Assembly: GCA_963805325.1 (NCBI GenBank) | Contig: CAWDTS010000009.1 | Span: 186,001-250,000 of the forward strand | From: DASWJZ01 sp963805325 | Lineage (GTDB): Bacteria; Pseudomonadota; Alphaproteobacteria; Rhizobiales; Afifellaceae | Length of the DNA: 64,000 nt | Reading direction: 5' to 3' | In this document: positions 11,292 to 18,805 of the stretch, in pieces | How the letters are laid out: the number at the start of each line of letters is the position of its first letter | How positions within the stretch are numbered: position 1 is the first letter of the stretch | Notes under the pieces: model-generated | What the model was told of the DNA's origin: nothing | Database searches by the model: none | What the model saw: only the letters and a program-made list of their open reading frames with translations | Made by a program: the position numbers and the translations under genes

Positions 11292-11468
11292 CGCGTCCTT
11301 CGCAGACCCGCGCTTGCTGCGACGCGTCCGCCGCTTCGTCGGCGGCTTCGGCAGGCCTTCATGGTACTCGACGCGAATGCCGGGGAAGATGACAACCTCT
11401 CCGGCGCCTTCGTAATGACGCTGCGCCCGTTTCGACGCGCTGATGGCAAACGGGAAGATCTCAGCCAT
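11280..11468 (-). CDS. Small conserved hypothetical protein (62 aa)
   Basis: The gene encodes a 62-residue basic protein: an N-terminal half with MAEIFPFAIS and GEVVIFPGIRVEYHEG, which looks like a short beta-rich core, and a very basic C-terminal tail (KPPTKRRTRRSKRG). Its position as the last gene of the minus-strand block of pseudokinase, peptidoglycan-binding protein and DUF1491 protein, and the resemblance to short proteins I recall from rhizobial genomes, support it as real. It overlaps the convergent gene by 12 bp. Function unknown; the basic tail could bind nucleic acid, but nothing shows that. Confidence 0.55.
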   Translation of the reverse strand: MAEIFPFAISASKRAQRHYEGAGEVVIFPGIRVEYHEGLPKPPTKRRTRRSKRGSAKDALSA

Positions 11469-11513
11469 GTTGTTTCCGTCTTTGCCTGATTTGCCGATCT
11501 GAAAGCATCATGG

Positions 11514-11888
11514 TTAACGGGTGGTGAACTCCTGCTTTGCAGGCTCGTCCGCGAGTTCGATGAAGGCGCGGCCCTGACGATCCTCGATGTCGACCTGCCA
11601 GAGATCGGGATCGAACCGCATCTCCTGCTCCATCCGAATGCGCATCGCATCTTCCGGCATCTGCTTGCCGACCAGAGAGAACAGACGGTCGCGCGGATGA
11701 TCGTCGTCGAAGACGCTTTGCGGCGCCGGGGCGTAGAGGTCGAATGCGCCGTCGAGTCGGTCGACGACCACGAATACCGCGCCAGCCTCCTCGGCACCGC
11801 GCCGCGCAATCGAGATGAAGGCGCCGGCCGCTTCCGCCCGGCGACGCAACGCCGCCACCCAGAAGTCGGTGCGCAGGCGGGCGCTCAT
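11514..11888 (-). CDS. DUF1491 family protein
   Basis: The 124-residue product matches the DUF1491 family found in alphaproteobacteria: an N-terminal helix MSARLRTDFWVAALRRRAEAAGAFISIARRG type start, then a beta strand region GAVFVVVDRLDG and a C-terminal RMEQEMRFDPDLWQVDIEDRQG. There is no signal peptide or membrane segment, so it is cytoplasmic. The start codon shares its first base with the stop of the upstream peptidoglycan-binding gene (TGATG), which suggests coupled translation. No function is known for the family. Confidence 0.85.
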   Translation of the reverse strand: MSARLRTDFWVAALRRRAEAAGAFISIARRGAEEAGAVFVVVDRLDGAFDLYAPAPQSVFDDDHPRDRLFSLVGKQMPEDAMRIRMEQEMRFDPDLWQVDIEDRQGRAFIELADEPAKQEFTTR

Positions 11889-12481
11889 CAGATGTCGTGC
11901 ATCGCACCTGCCGCGCGGAGCTCAATGACCAGGTTGTCGCTGATCTCGCCGGTGACAGGAAGATTGTGGTCGCGTTGAAAGCGCATGATCGCGGAGCGCG
12001 TGTCGGGACCGACGATGCCGTCAGCGATGAGCGGGCCGTAGGCGGAAAGCGCGAGCGCATTCTGCACGGAGGCAACGAGCGGATCGCCCTGCTCCGGCGT
12101 GCTTTTTGACGCCGACGCGGCTCGGATCTCCGCCAGGAGACTGATGCTCGCCTGCCCCGTCTGCGGCAGACCGGCCGACTGCTCGAAGGATCGGATCGCC
12201 GTTTCGGTCTGCGGCCCCGCAAATCCGTCGACCACGCCGGTATAAAGCCCCGACGCGGCGAGCGCTGCCTGGATGTCCCGTACCAGCGGGTCGCCGCTCT
12301 CTGTCGTCTGCGTGGACTGCGCCCGCGTGGCGAAAAGCGGTGCCGGATGCGGTCGCGTCTGGAAAAAGAGTGCATTGGTCGCGATCGCAATGCCGACGGC
12401 GAGAAACGCCGTGCCGGCGATCGTCTCCGGCCGCTTCAACTGCGCGGCAAGAACCGCGCCGATCTCAGGCAGCTTTAGCAC
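11888..12481 (-). CDS. Membrane-anchored protein with two peptidoglycan-binding (PG_binding_1) domains
   Basis: The 197-residue product has one N-terminal membrane helix (TIAGTAFLAVGIAIATNALFF) and then two copies of the three-helix PG_binding_1 fold. The first contains IQAALAASGLYTGVVDG and TETAIRSFEQSAGLP; the second contains SAYGPLIADGIVGPDTRSAI and RFQRDHNLPVTGEI. This places it in the periplasm with affinity for the sacculus. It overlaps the upstream pseudokinase gene by 17 bp and the downstream DUF1491 gene by one base, so the three probably form one transcript. A role in envelope sensing together with the pseudokinase is an inference from the layout. Confidence 0.87.
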   Translation of the reverse strand: MLKLPEIGAVLAAQLKRPETIAGTAFLAVGIAIATNALFFQTRPHPAPLFATRAQSTQTTESGDPLVRDIQAALAASGLYTGVVDGFAGPQTETAIRSFEQSAGLPQTGQASISLLAEIRAASASKSTPEQGDPLVASVQNALALSAYGPLIADGIVGPDTRSAIMRFQRDHNLPVTGEISDNLVIELRAAGAMHDI

Positions 12482-13784
12482 GTTCCCTCATCCTCTCGCT
12501 CGCCGCTCCGACATCCGCCAGCGCGAGCCTGACACTCAACTCCAAACCCTCTTTGCCCAGGTTCACGACGAGCGTTCCGCCCGCCTCGTCGACAAGCGTG
12601 CGAAGCGTCGCGAGCTCGATCGAATCCACATCGGTTGCGGCACGGTCTGTTGCGATGTCGGTCGCGACCTTGAGGAGGACGATACCCCTCAGCTTGCGAA
12701 CGTCAACGCGGATCGTGTCGCCGGCACTTCTTGAGAGCGCGGCGTCGATCGCGAGATGCGCTACGCGCCGTCCGACCTGTCGATCGCATGCGACGTCCAG
12801 GCCGCCGTCGCACCTGCTCGCAAGCACAATTCTCTTCGCTTCCGCCTGCGCCCTCACACGCTGGAGCGCAAACGCGACCGCTTCGCCCATGTCGGAAGCC
12901 GGACTCGGGGGTGCGGCCGAGATTTCCTTCAGCGCGGTGGCAGCCGGCTCCGTTTCGTCCGTGCTCGATGCAGGCGGCTGCCCAGACACGGTTTCCATGA
13001 ACCGCAGCGACACGGCACCATCCTCGTAAGGCGAGAATATCCACTTTGCCGGTCTCCCCTCCCCGCCATCTGCAAGCTCCACCTGGACCGGCTCGCCACG
13101 CGCGCTGCACCTCTGGAGGGCGTCCGAGATTTTCGGCATGTCGGTCGGATCGAAGAGACCTATAACGGGCTGCTCGAACGCGTCGGGAAGAAGCGGAAGC
13201 AGCCGGCGCGCGGCCTGCGTTGCTGCGAGCACGCATCCTTCCGGGTCGGCAATCAGGACCGGCTCGGAGGGAGCGAGCCGATCGAGGCAGGCGGCGCGCT
13301 CCAGCGCCGCGGCGCGCGAAAGCGAGACGCCAGTCGCGGCTTTTGTCGCGCGCGGTGCGATCATCGACCGAGCGAAGGCCGGCGCTGCTGCGAACAGCGG
13401 CGCCATCAGGGCCGCGGCGATTCCGGTCCGCGAGAACGGCGTCTCGCTCTCGAAGAGATAGAGCACCAGCCAGCCGACCAGCGCGGAGATCACGAGGCCG
13501 GCAATGAGGGCGGCGCGCTGCGGGCGGTCCGATGCGAGCGCGTGCGCGGTGGCCAGGTAGCCGGACGCGATCGCTGCCGGCACAGCAAGCGGTGCGCCGA
13601 GCACAAGCGAGGCAAGCAGAAGGATCGGAAGGCCGAGAATGGCTGCAAGCCCGGCGCTGGCCAACGCCTGCGCCGCCATCGTGTCGCCCGCCGCGCTGCG
13701 AAGCGGCGGGACCGCGGCAAGGACAAGCGTTCGAAAACTGAAACGGAGCGCTCGCATCGGCGATGGCGCAACGATCGAAGGCAT
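12465..13784 (-). CDS. Membrane PAS-like protein with a degenerate histidine kinase region
   Basis: The 439-residue protein has a hydrophobic N-terminal third with about four membrane helices (residues 35-140), then a PAS-like segment around LAPSEPVLIADPEGCVLAATQAARRLL, and a C-terminal part laid out like a kinase transmitter. That part lacks the working motifs: no H-box His in HE/HD context, the N-box is HLAIDAALSRS instead of an Asn-containing NLLxNA, and no G boxes are present. It is therefore probably a pseudokinase or scaffold. It heads a block with a peptidoglycan-binding membrane protein, a DUF1491 protein and a small basic protein. Confidence 0.65.
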   Translation of the reverse strand: MPSIVAPSPMRALRFSFRTLVLAAVPPLRSAAGDTMAAQALASAGLAAILGLPILLLASLVLGAPLAVPAAIASGYLATAHALASDRPQRAALIAGLVISALVGWLVLYLFESETPFSRTGIAAALMAPLFAAAPAFARSMIAPRATKAATGVSLSRAAALERAACLDRLAPSEPVLIADPEGCVLAATQAARRLLPLLPDAFEQPVIGLFDPTDMPKISDALQRCSARGEPVQVELADGGEGRPAKWIFSPYEDGAVSLRFMETVSGQPPASSTDETEPAATALKEISAAPPSPASDMGEAVAFALQRVRAQAEAKRIVLASRCDGGLDVACDRQVGRRVAHLAIDAALSRSAGDTIRVDVRKLRGIVLLKVATDIATDRAATDVDSIELATLRTLVDEAGGTLVVNLGKEGLELSVRLALADVGAASERMRERAKAA

Positions 13785-14071
13785 TCAGTAGCCTTTGCTC
13801 GGCGTAAACTTCATGCCGCACATTCGAGTGCCGCTTTTAAGGAAGGCTGAAATCGCCGCTTCGCGGACGGCAGAAACGGCGTCAAACCGGGCGAAAGCTC
13901 ACGTCAGGGTTAAGGGATGCTTGCACGAGGCCGGCCGCCGGCCGGCCGCTTAGAAAGCGTTAAGCGCGTTTGCGAAAACGTGTGAAATGCGACCTGCCTT
14001 GGGAACCGGCTGTTCATGTCAAAATGCTTGCATGATTGCGCTAGAAAAACAGGAAGCCCGCTCGGAAAGGC

Positions 14072-14422
14072 ATGTTTGTTCTGCGTTCGCTTTTCTGGTT
14101 GTCGACCGTCGTGCTCCTCCTTCCGGCATCGCCGGACGGAAAGGAGCCGCCGCCGCGCGTGAGCCTCATCCACACCGCCTACGCGGCGCGTACGCTCATG
14201 CAGGACTTTGCTGGCATCTGCGAGCGCAACTCTGACGCCTGCGCCGCCGGCCGTCAGGCGCTGGTTCTCCTTACGCGGAAGCTCGAGACCGGCGCCGAGA
14301 TCGTCACGGCCGGGATCGCAGCGACCCAGGGACAGCCAGACAAGGCGGTCAATCACGGCACGCTGACTTCCGCCGACCTTGCGCCCGCCTGGTCGATCGC
14401 CGAGGCCACGCCCGCACAGTAG
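14072..14422 (+). CDS. DUF5330 family protein
   Basis: The 116-residue product has an N-terminal hydrophobic segment (LRSLFWLSTVVLLLPAS) that may be a signal anchor or signal peptide, followed by ARTLMQDFAGICERNSDACAAGRQALVLL, the helical segment with two conserved cysteines typical of DUF5330 in rhizobia. The ATG lies behind GGAAAGGC. The 287 bp upstream separate it from the divergent pseudokinase gene and contain only a GC-rich palindrome near 13929-13947. No function is known. Confidence 0.75.
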   Translation: MFVLRSLFWLSTVVLLLPASPDGKEPPPRVSLIHTAYAARTLMQDFAGICERNSDACAAGRQALVLLTRKLETGAEIVTAGIAATQGQPDKAVNHGTLTSADLAPAWSIAEATPAQ

Positions 14423-14515
14423 TCCGCGCCCCGCGCTCCCTAGAGGGCAGCGCTCTTCCGAAGCCCAGGCGTTGCGTCGGTCGGTACGCTTGCCATCTGT
14501 GCTAGGATGGTCAGC

Positions 14516-14968
14516 ATGAACGCCGCAGAATCCTCGATCGACGATCTCGTCGAGAACTTCACCTTCCTGGAAGACTGGGAAGACCGCTACCGCTACGTAA
14601 TCGAGCTCGGCAGGACGCTGCCGGCGCTCTCGGATGCTGAGCATAGCGACGCAAACAAGGTGCGCGGCTGCGCCAGCCAAGTGTGGCTCGTCAGCAAAGT
14701 CGCGCATGACGGCGAGACACGGCTCACCTTCCGCGGCGACAGCGACGCCCATATCGTGCGCGGGCTCATCGCGATCCTGCTTGCGATCTATTCGGGCCGC
14801 ACCGCGCGCCAGATCGTCGAAACGGACACGGAAGCGATTTTTGCGCAAATCGGCCTGCGCGAGCACCTGACGTCGCAACGATCGAACGGGCTTTCCTCCA
14901 TGGTTGCGCGCATCCGCGCCGACGCGGAAGCGGCGCTCTCCGGCGCTCAAGCGATCTCCGGCCGATAA
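14516..14968 (+). CDS. sufE: SufE family Fe-S cluster assembly protein
   Basis: SufE accepts persulfide sulfur from the cysteine desulfurase SufS and passes it to the assembly scaffold. The product has the family start with FTFLEDWEDRYRYVIELG, the conserved core NKVRGCASQVWL including the acceptor Cys, and the region FRGDSDAHIVRGLIAILLAIYSG. Length of about 150 residues is normal. An ATG at 14507 is nearly on top of the AGGA ribosome site, so I prefer the ATG at 14516. The suf operon itself is not in this window. The 3' end overlaps the convergent DUF6456 gene by 22 bp. Confidence 0.92.
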   Translation: MNAAESSIDDLVENFTFLEDWEDRYRYVIELGRTLPALSDAEHSDANKVRGCASQVWLVSKVAHDGETRLTFRGDSDAHIVRGLIAILLAIYSGRTARQIVETDTEAIFAQIGLREHLTSQRSNGLSSMVARIRADAEAALSGAQAISGR

Positions 14969-15747
14969 TCCTCAGCGCCCCAGTGAAGCAGCTTGCCTGA
15001 ACCGGCCTTGCCGGTTGCGCTCGGCGTGAGCCCGTAGTGCCGTGCAAGCGCTTCGAGCGCGATGCGCAGGACAAGCTTTGCCGAGCGGGCCGGCCATCGC
15101 CGTTCGCGCTCTACCGCCTCCAGCCCCTTCAGGAAGCAGCAGACGTCAATCAGCACGCCCGAGAGGTCCGGTCCGACGGTTCGCATTGCGCGATCGAAGC
15201 GAAGCCGTGCGCCAAGCGCCATTTCGGTCAACTCCGCCAGCCCTGCACCATCGCCGGAGCGACGTCCGGTGCTGATGCTCGCCGACCAGTTCGCCGTCAC
15301 GCGCGGCTGTAACTGCCCAACCTCAAAATCGCGCCTCAACCGTTCGGCTGCCTCGACGGCATTCGGCTTAAGCCAGGGCTCGCCGCCCTTTGCGGTACGG
15401 CGTGCAAGGGTCGCGACTGGACTTTCGTCGAGATCCACGGCGACACGCGGCCCGCCGCTGCCGATATTCTTCTCGCCGAGCGTGCCGTGCTGCGCGCGGA
15501 AGGGCCTTTCGGCATTCGCCCTTCGCTTCAGCCAGGCGAAAGCGGAGGGCGCGGCCCCATACGCACCGGGTTCGCTTTCGACCAAAAGCCCGGCGGCCAA
15601 ATGGCGCTGCACCACTGCTGTGGAGACCTCGCGGCGGGTGTCGCCCCCGAGGATGTAGCGATCGCCTGCCGCGACGAGCCGCAAAGCGGGGTCGCCGCAG
15701 AGCGCGGCGATCAACGTCGTGCTCGTCGGGTCCGTCTTCCTCGCCAT
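14947..15747 (-). CDS. DUF6456 domain-containing protein
   Basis: The 266-residue protein matches the rhizobial DUF6456 family, recognisable by the C-terminal region with ARLRFDRAMRTVGPDLSGVLIDVCCFLKGLE and a final helix block SAKLVLRIALEALARHYGL. The N-terminal half looks like a winged-helix arrangement (AVVQRHLAAGLLVES). An ATG 36 bases upstream is in frame, but the ATG at 15747 shares its A with the stop codon of the preceding HTH gene (TGATG), the usual sign of coupled translation. The pairing with a DnaA-domain-IV-like protein suggests a DNA-related role, which is inference. Confidence 0.75.
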   Translation of the reverse strand: MARKTDPTSTTLIAALCGDPALRLVAAGDRYILGGDTRREVSTAVVQRHLAAGLLVESEPGAYGAAPSAFAWLKRRANAERPFRAQHGTLGEKNIGSGGPRVAVDLDESPVATLARRTAKGGEPWLKPNAVEAAERLRRDFEVGQLQPRVTANWSASISTGRRSGDGAGLAELTEMALGARLRFDRAMRTVGPDLSGVLIDVCCFLKGLEAVERERRWPARSAKLVLRIALEALARHYGLTPSATGKAGSGKLLHWGAEDYRPEIA

Positions 15748-16148
15748 CACGCGGCCTCCAGCGTCGCGAAGCACTGATGCCAACGGTCGAGTGCCGTCTC
15801 CAGGCAGGAGAGCACACGCTCAAATTTCGGATCGTCGCGACAATCCTCGACGCAAGCGCAGGCATGGGCAACGGTGGTGCGGTCGCGCCCGAAGCTCAGG
15901 CCGACTTGAGATAGGCTCAGGCCGAGATGGACATGCGCGAGATACATCGCCGTCTGTCGTGCAAATGCCGCCGCCGCGCGCCCTCGCTTCTCACAGCGCA
16001 GCTCAGCAACGGAAATACCGAGTGCTCCCGACACCAACGCCTCGATGAACCGACAGGCGCTTTCCCGGCTCTCTCGATGCGCCCCTTGATCGTCGCGACC
16101 TGCGATTTTCCGCCGGGGCCGCGGACTCTCGCAACCACCAATTGTCAT
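15747..16148 (-). CDS. Stand-alone DnaA domain IV-like helix-turn-helix protein
   Basis: The 133-residue product has a C-terminal domain that matches the DNA-binding domain IV of the replication initiator DnaA: AAFARQTAMYLAHVHLGLSL followed by VGLSFGRDRTTVAHAC, the counterpart of the DnaA signature GRDHTTVLHA. There is no AAA+ ATPase domain; the N-terminal half is short and basic. The start follows GGGAGGCAAGA. The gene overlaps the DUF6456 gene by one base. It could bind DnaA boxes without ATPase activity, as competitor or transcription factor, but this is inference from the domain. Confidence 0.75.
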   Translation of the reverse strand: MTIGGCESPRPRRKIAGRDDQGAHRESRESACRFIEALVSGALGISVAELRCEKRGRAAAAFARQTAMYLAHVHLGLSLSQVGLSFGRDRTTVAHACACVEDCRDDPKFERVLSCLETALDRWHQCFATLEAA

Positions 16149-16306
16149 TCTTGCCTCCCACGCTCTAGGATTGTTTTCCTATACTCCGACGCGGGCAAGC
16201 GGGGATAAGTCTCAGGGGTCCGCACTGGGGTGGACAGAAAAAAAGAAATCCCCGGCCTTCCCCGACGCGAAAAGGATGCCGCCTTCGAAAGAAGGACGCG
16301 GCACCG

Positions 16307-16648
16307 ATGTCGGAAGCAAAGTCTCAGGTTGAAACGGGAGACGTCACGGAAAGCATCCGCCGCGCGGCGGAGCACGCGCTGGGCGAAACGATACGGGCCG
16401 GGACCGAGGCCTACGACCGCCTACGCGACCTGCCGAAGCTCGCGCGCGTGGATACGCTCGCGGGCCTCGCCGACACGACGGAACACACCGAGGCGATCGT
16501 GGCGCGGCTCGCGCGCGCGCTCCGCGCAGAGCGGAACCGCGCACGATCAGGCCATTGGACCTACGATCTCAATCGCCATATCGCGCTTTGCCAGGCGCAT
16601 CGGGCAGAGACCGAGCGGCTCAATGCGCTTCGCAACGGAAAGCGCTGA
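16307..16648 (+). CDS. Hypothetical protein, helical, 113 aa
   Basis: I do not recognise this protein. It is rich in Ala, Arg, Glu and Thr and should be almost entirely helical (SIRRAAEHALGETIRAG, EAIVARLARALRAERNRARSG), with no signal peptide or membrane segment. The C-terminal part WTYDLNRHIALCQAHRAETERL contains the only Trp and Cys. It lies alone between the divergent HTH gene and the convergent mucR gene, with only 8 bp to the latter. Codon composition looks like that of the neighbours, which supports a real gene. Confidence 0.55.
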   Translation: MSEAKSQVETGDVTESIRRAAEHALGETIRAGTEAYDRLRDLPKLARVDTLAGLADTTEHTEAIVARLARALRAERNRARSGHWTYDLNRHIALCQAHRAETERLNALRNGKR

Positions 16649-16656
16649 GCGAGGCG

Positions 16657-17061
16657 CTAGCGCTTCTGGCCGAGCCCCATCTGCTTGGCGAGCGCAGAGC
16701 GCGCCTTTGCGTAGTTCGGCGCGACCATCGGGTAGTCAGCCGGGAGGCCCCACTTCTCGCGGTACTCCTCCGGCGTCAGATCGTAGTGCGTTCGCAGGTG
16801 CCGCTTCAGCGACTTGAACTTCTGCCCGTCTTCCAGGCACACGATGTAGTCGGCGTTCACGGACTTGCGCACCGCGACCGCCGGCTTTAGCGGCTCGGAA
16901 TCGGGCATTGCAGTACCTGTCGCAGTGCGATGCAGCGCGGCGTGCACGTCCTTGATCAAGCCCGTGAGATCACCCGAAGCGACATTGTTACTGCTCACGT
17001 ATGCGGACACGATCTCCGCCGTCAGTTCGATGAGATTGTCCTTTTCCATTGTACCGGCCAT
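16657..17061 (-). CDS. mucR: MucR/Ros family zinc-finger transcriptional regulator
   Basis: MucR proteins are global repressors of exopolysaccharide, motility and cell-cycle genes in rhizobia and relatives. The product has the N-terminal oligomerisation region (LIELTAEIVSAYVSSN) and the zinc-finger core YIVCLEDGQKFKSLKRHLRTH followed by LTPEEYREKWGLP. Only one Cys is present; the second ligand position is Asp (CLED), a variant common in MucR. I chose the ATG at 17061, behind GAGGAG; an ATG at 17049 is the alternative, and an upstream frame extends to 17109 without support. The A/T-rich stretch upstream (around 17120-17180) is where MucR autoregulation would be expected. Confidence 0.9.
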   Translation of the reverse strand: MAGTMEKDNLIELTAEIVSAYVSSNNVASGDLTGLIKDVHAALHRTATGTAMPDSEPLKPAVAVRKSVNADYIVCLEDGQKFKSLKRHLRTHYDLTPEEYREKWGLPADYPMVAPNYAKARSALAKQMGLGQKR

Positions 17062-17323
17062 TAACTCCTCGCGGTCCGCATCTGGCGGCACCCGGACACG
17101 TCGCCGCACCGTTTAGCTTTAGTAACAATCCAGCGTTTTTGCAATTGCAACGTTCGTGCGATGGCAATTTCGTGAAAAGACCAAATCATCCGAAGAGTTG
17201 GCCCAGCCTTCGCAAAGTTCAAGCAGTCCGGCGCGTTAGGTCTTCTGGCAGAACTCTCGCTGCAACCGCGCTCATGTGCCCGCGGCTTGCTGCCGTCTCT
17301 AGTCTCAGGCCGCGTTCACAGGA

Positions 17324-18661
17324 TCAGAAGTAGCGTAGCCAGATATAGACGTTCGCAATCGCGATCGAGACCAGCATCATCGGGAAGGCGTAGAGCGTGA
17401 AAACGCCGAAACGAAAGGGCACGCCGTTGCGGTCGCCGATCCCGGCGACAATCAGATTCGCCGACGCGCCGACCAGAGTTCCATTGCCGCCGAGGCAGGC
17501 GCCAAGCGACAGGCACCACCAGAGAGGATCGATCGCGGGCTCACCGCCAAACGCCGGCGCCGTCGACTTGATTAGCGGGATCATTGTGGCGACGTAGGGA
17601 ATGTTATCGACGATCGCCGACAGCACCGCCGACGACCAGAGGATCGCGTAGCCCGCCGCTTCGAGGTTGCCGCCCGTCGCGGAGACAAGCTCGTTGCCGA
17701 GCCGGCCGAGGAGCCCGCCGACCTCAACGCCGTGCACCACGATAAAAAGACCGATGAAGAAGAAGATCGTGATCCACTCCACGTCGCCGAACGTCTGGTG
17801 GATGTTGTGCGCCGCCTTCTCTCGATGATGCGTCCAATTGTCGAGCAGCATCAGTATGCCTGCGCCGATTATGGCAATCGTCGCGGGCTCGAGATGCAGT
17901 TGATGGGCGAAGATGAACCCAACCATCACAGCGCCGAGCACGACGAGCGACTGCTTCAGAAGCAGCGTGTCCATGATCGCCTCGCGCGGGATCATGTCCA
18001 TCACGCGGGCCTTCGCCTCAGGCGTAGAGCGAAGCTTGCGCCCCCAGATTACCTGGATCATCACGGCCTGGACGACGAGAAGCACCAGCACGACCGGCAA
18101 CAGGTTTTCGATGAAGGCGTTGAACGTCAGACCCACCTGCGACCCGATCAGGATGTTTGGCGGGTCGCCGATGAGTGTAGAGGTGCCGCCGATATTGGAA
18201 GCGAATATCTCGGCGAAGAGGAAGGGATAGGGCGGGACCTTGAGCTCCTTGGTGATCGCGAGCGTGACAGGCACGATCAGGAGCACCGTCGTGACATTGT
18301 CGAGGAAGGCGGAGAGCACCGCGGTCGTGATCTGCAGCATGAAGAGGATGCCGGCAGGGTGCGCCCGCGCAAGCTGCGACGACCAGATTGCCAGATACTG
18401 GAATACGCCCGAGCGCCGTGAGACGGAGACCAGGATCATCATCCCGGTCAAGAGGCCGATCGTGTTCCAATCGACCCCGGCGAGCGCCTCCTTTTGATCG
18501 AGGACGCCGACGACGATCATCAGGCCGGCGCCAACCAGCGCCACGATCGAGCGGTTCACGCGCTCCGAAATAACAATCGCGTAGGTGATGACAAGCACAC
18601 AGGTCGACACCCAAAGCGGGTTCAACCCGAACAAGACGTGCGAGGCGGCGTGCCCCTCCAT
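17324..18661 (-). CDS. ArsB/NhaD-type ion transporter (SLC13/IT superfamily)
   Basis: This is an integral membrane transporter of about 445 residues with some eleven hydrophobic segments in two repeats. The signature loops are present: ITTAVLSAFLDNVTTVLL in the first half and WSSAVLSAIVDNIPYVATM in the second, together with EIFASNIGGTSTLIGDPPN and SLGACLGGNGTLVGASANLI. These are typical of the CitMHS/ArsB/NhaD group; the ion (arsenite, Na+/H+ or a carboxylate) cannot be decided. The ATG at 18661 is preceded by GAAGGGGAA and fits the family better than the upstream start at 18727. A second member of the superfamily lies just upstream. Confidence 0.85.
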   Translation of the reverse strand: MEGHAASHVLFGLNPLWVSTCVLVITYAIVISERVNRSIVALVGAGLMIVVGVLDQKEALAGVDWNTIGLLTGMMILVSVSRRSGVFQYLAIWSSQLARAHPAGILFMLQITTAVLSAFLDNVTTVLLIVPVTLAITKELKVPPYPFLFAEIFASNIGGTSTLIGDPPNILIGSQVGLTFNAFIENLLPVVLVLLVVQAVMIQVIWGRKLRSTPEAKARVMDMIPREAIMDTLLLKQSLVVLGAVMVGFIFAHQLHLEPATIAIIGAGILMLLDNWTHHREKAAHNIHQTFGDVEWITIFFFIGLFIVVHGVEVGGLLGRLGNELVSATGGNLEAAGYAILWSSAVLSAIVDNIPYVATMIPLIKSTAPAFGGEPAIDPLWWCLSLGACLGGNGTLVGASANLIVAGIGDRNGVPFRFGVFTLYAFPMMLVSIAIANVYIWLRYF

Positions 18662-18805
18662 GCGTTCCCCTTCAGCGCTAAGGGGCAATCCGAGCCGCGC
18701 CGCGGCGCTTCGATTCAGGTCCCCCAATTTGTGGTGTCACGCTCCCGGAATCGGTTCGGTAAGTCAAGGCGGCGGCAGCGCCGCTGTGCCTCGCACCCGA
18801 ACCGA

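Noticed and set aside
13929..13947. GC palindrome of repeated GGCC units upstream of the pseudokinase and DUF5330 genes, considered as terminator
   Set aside because: It lies between divergent genes, where no transcript ends, and has no T run.
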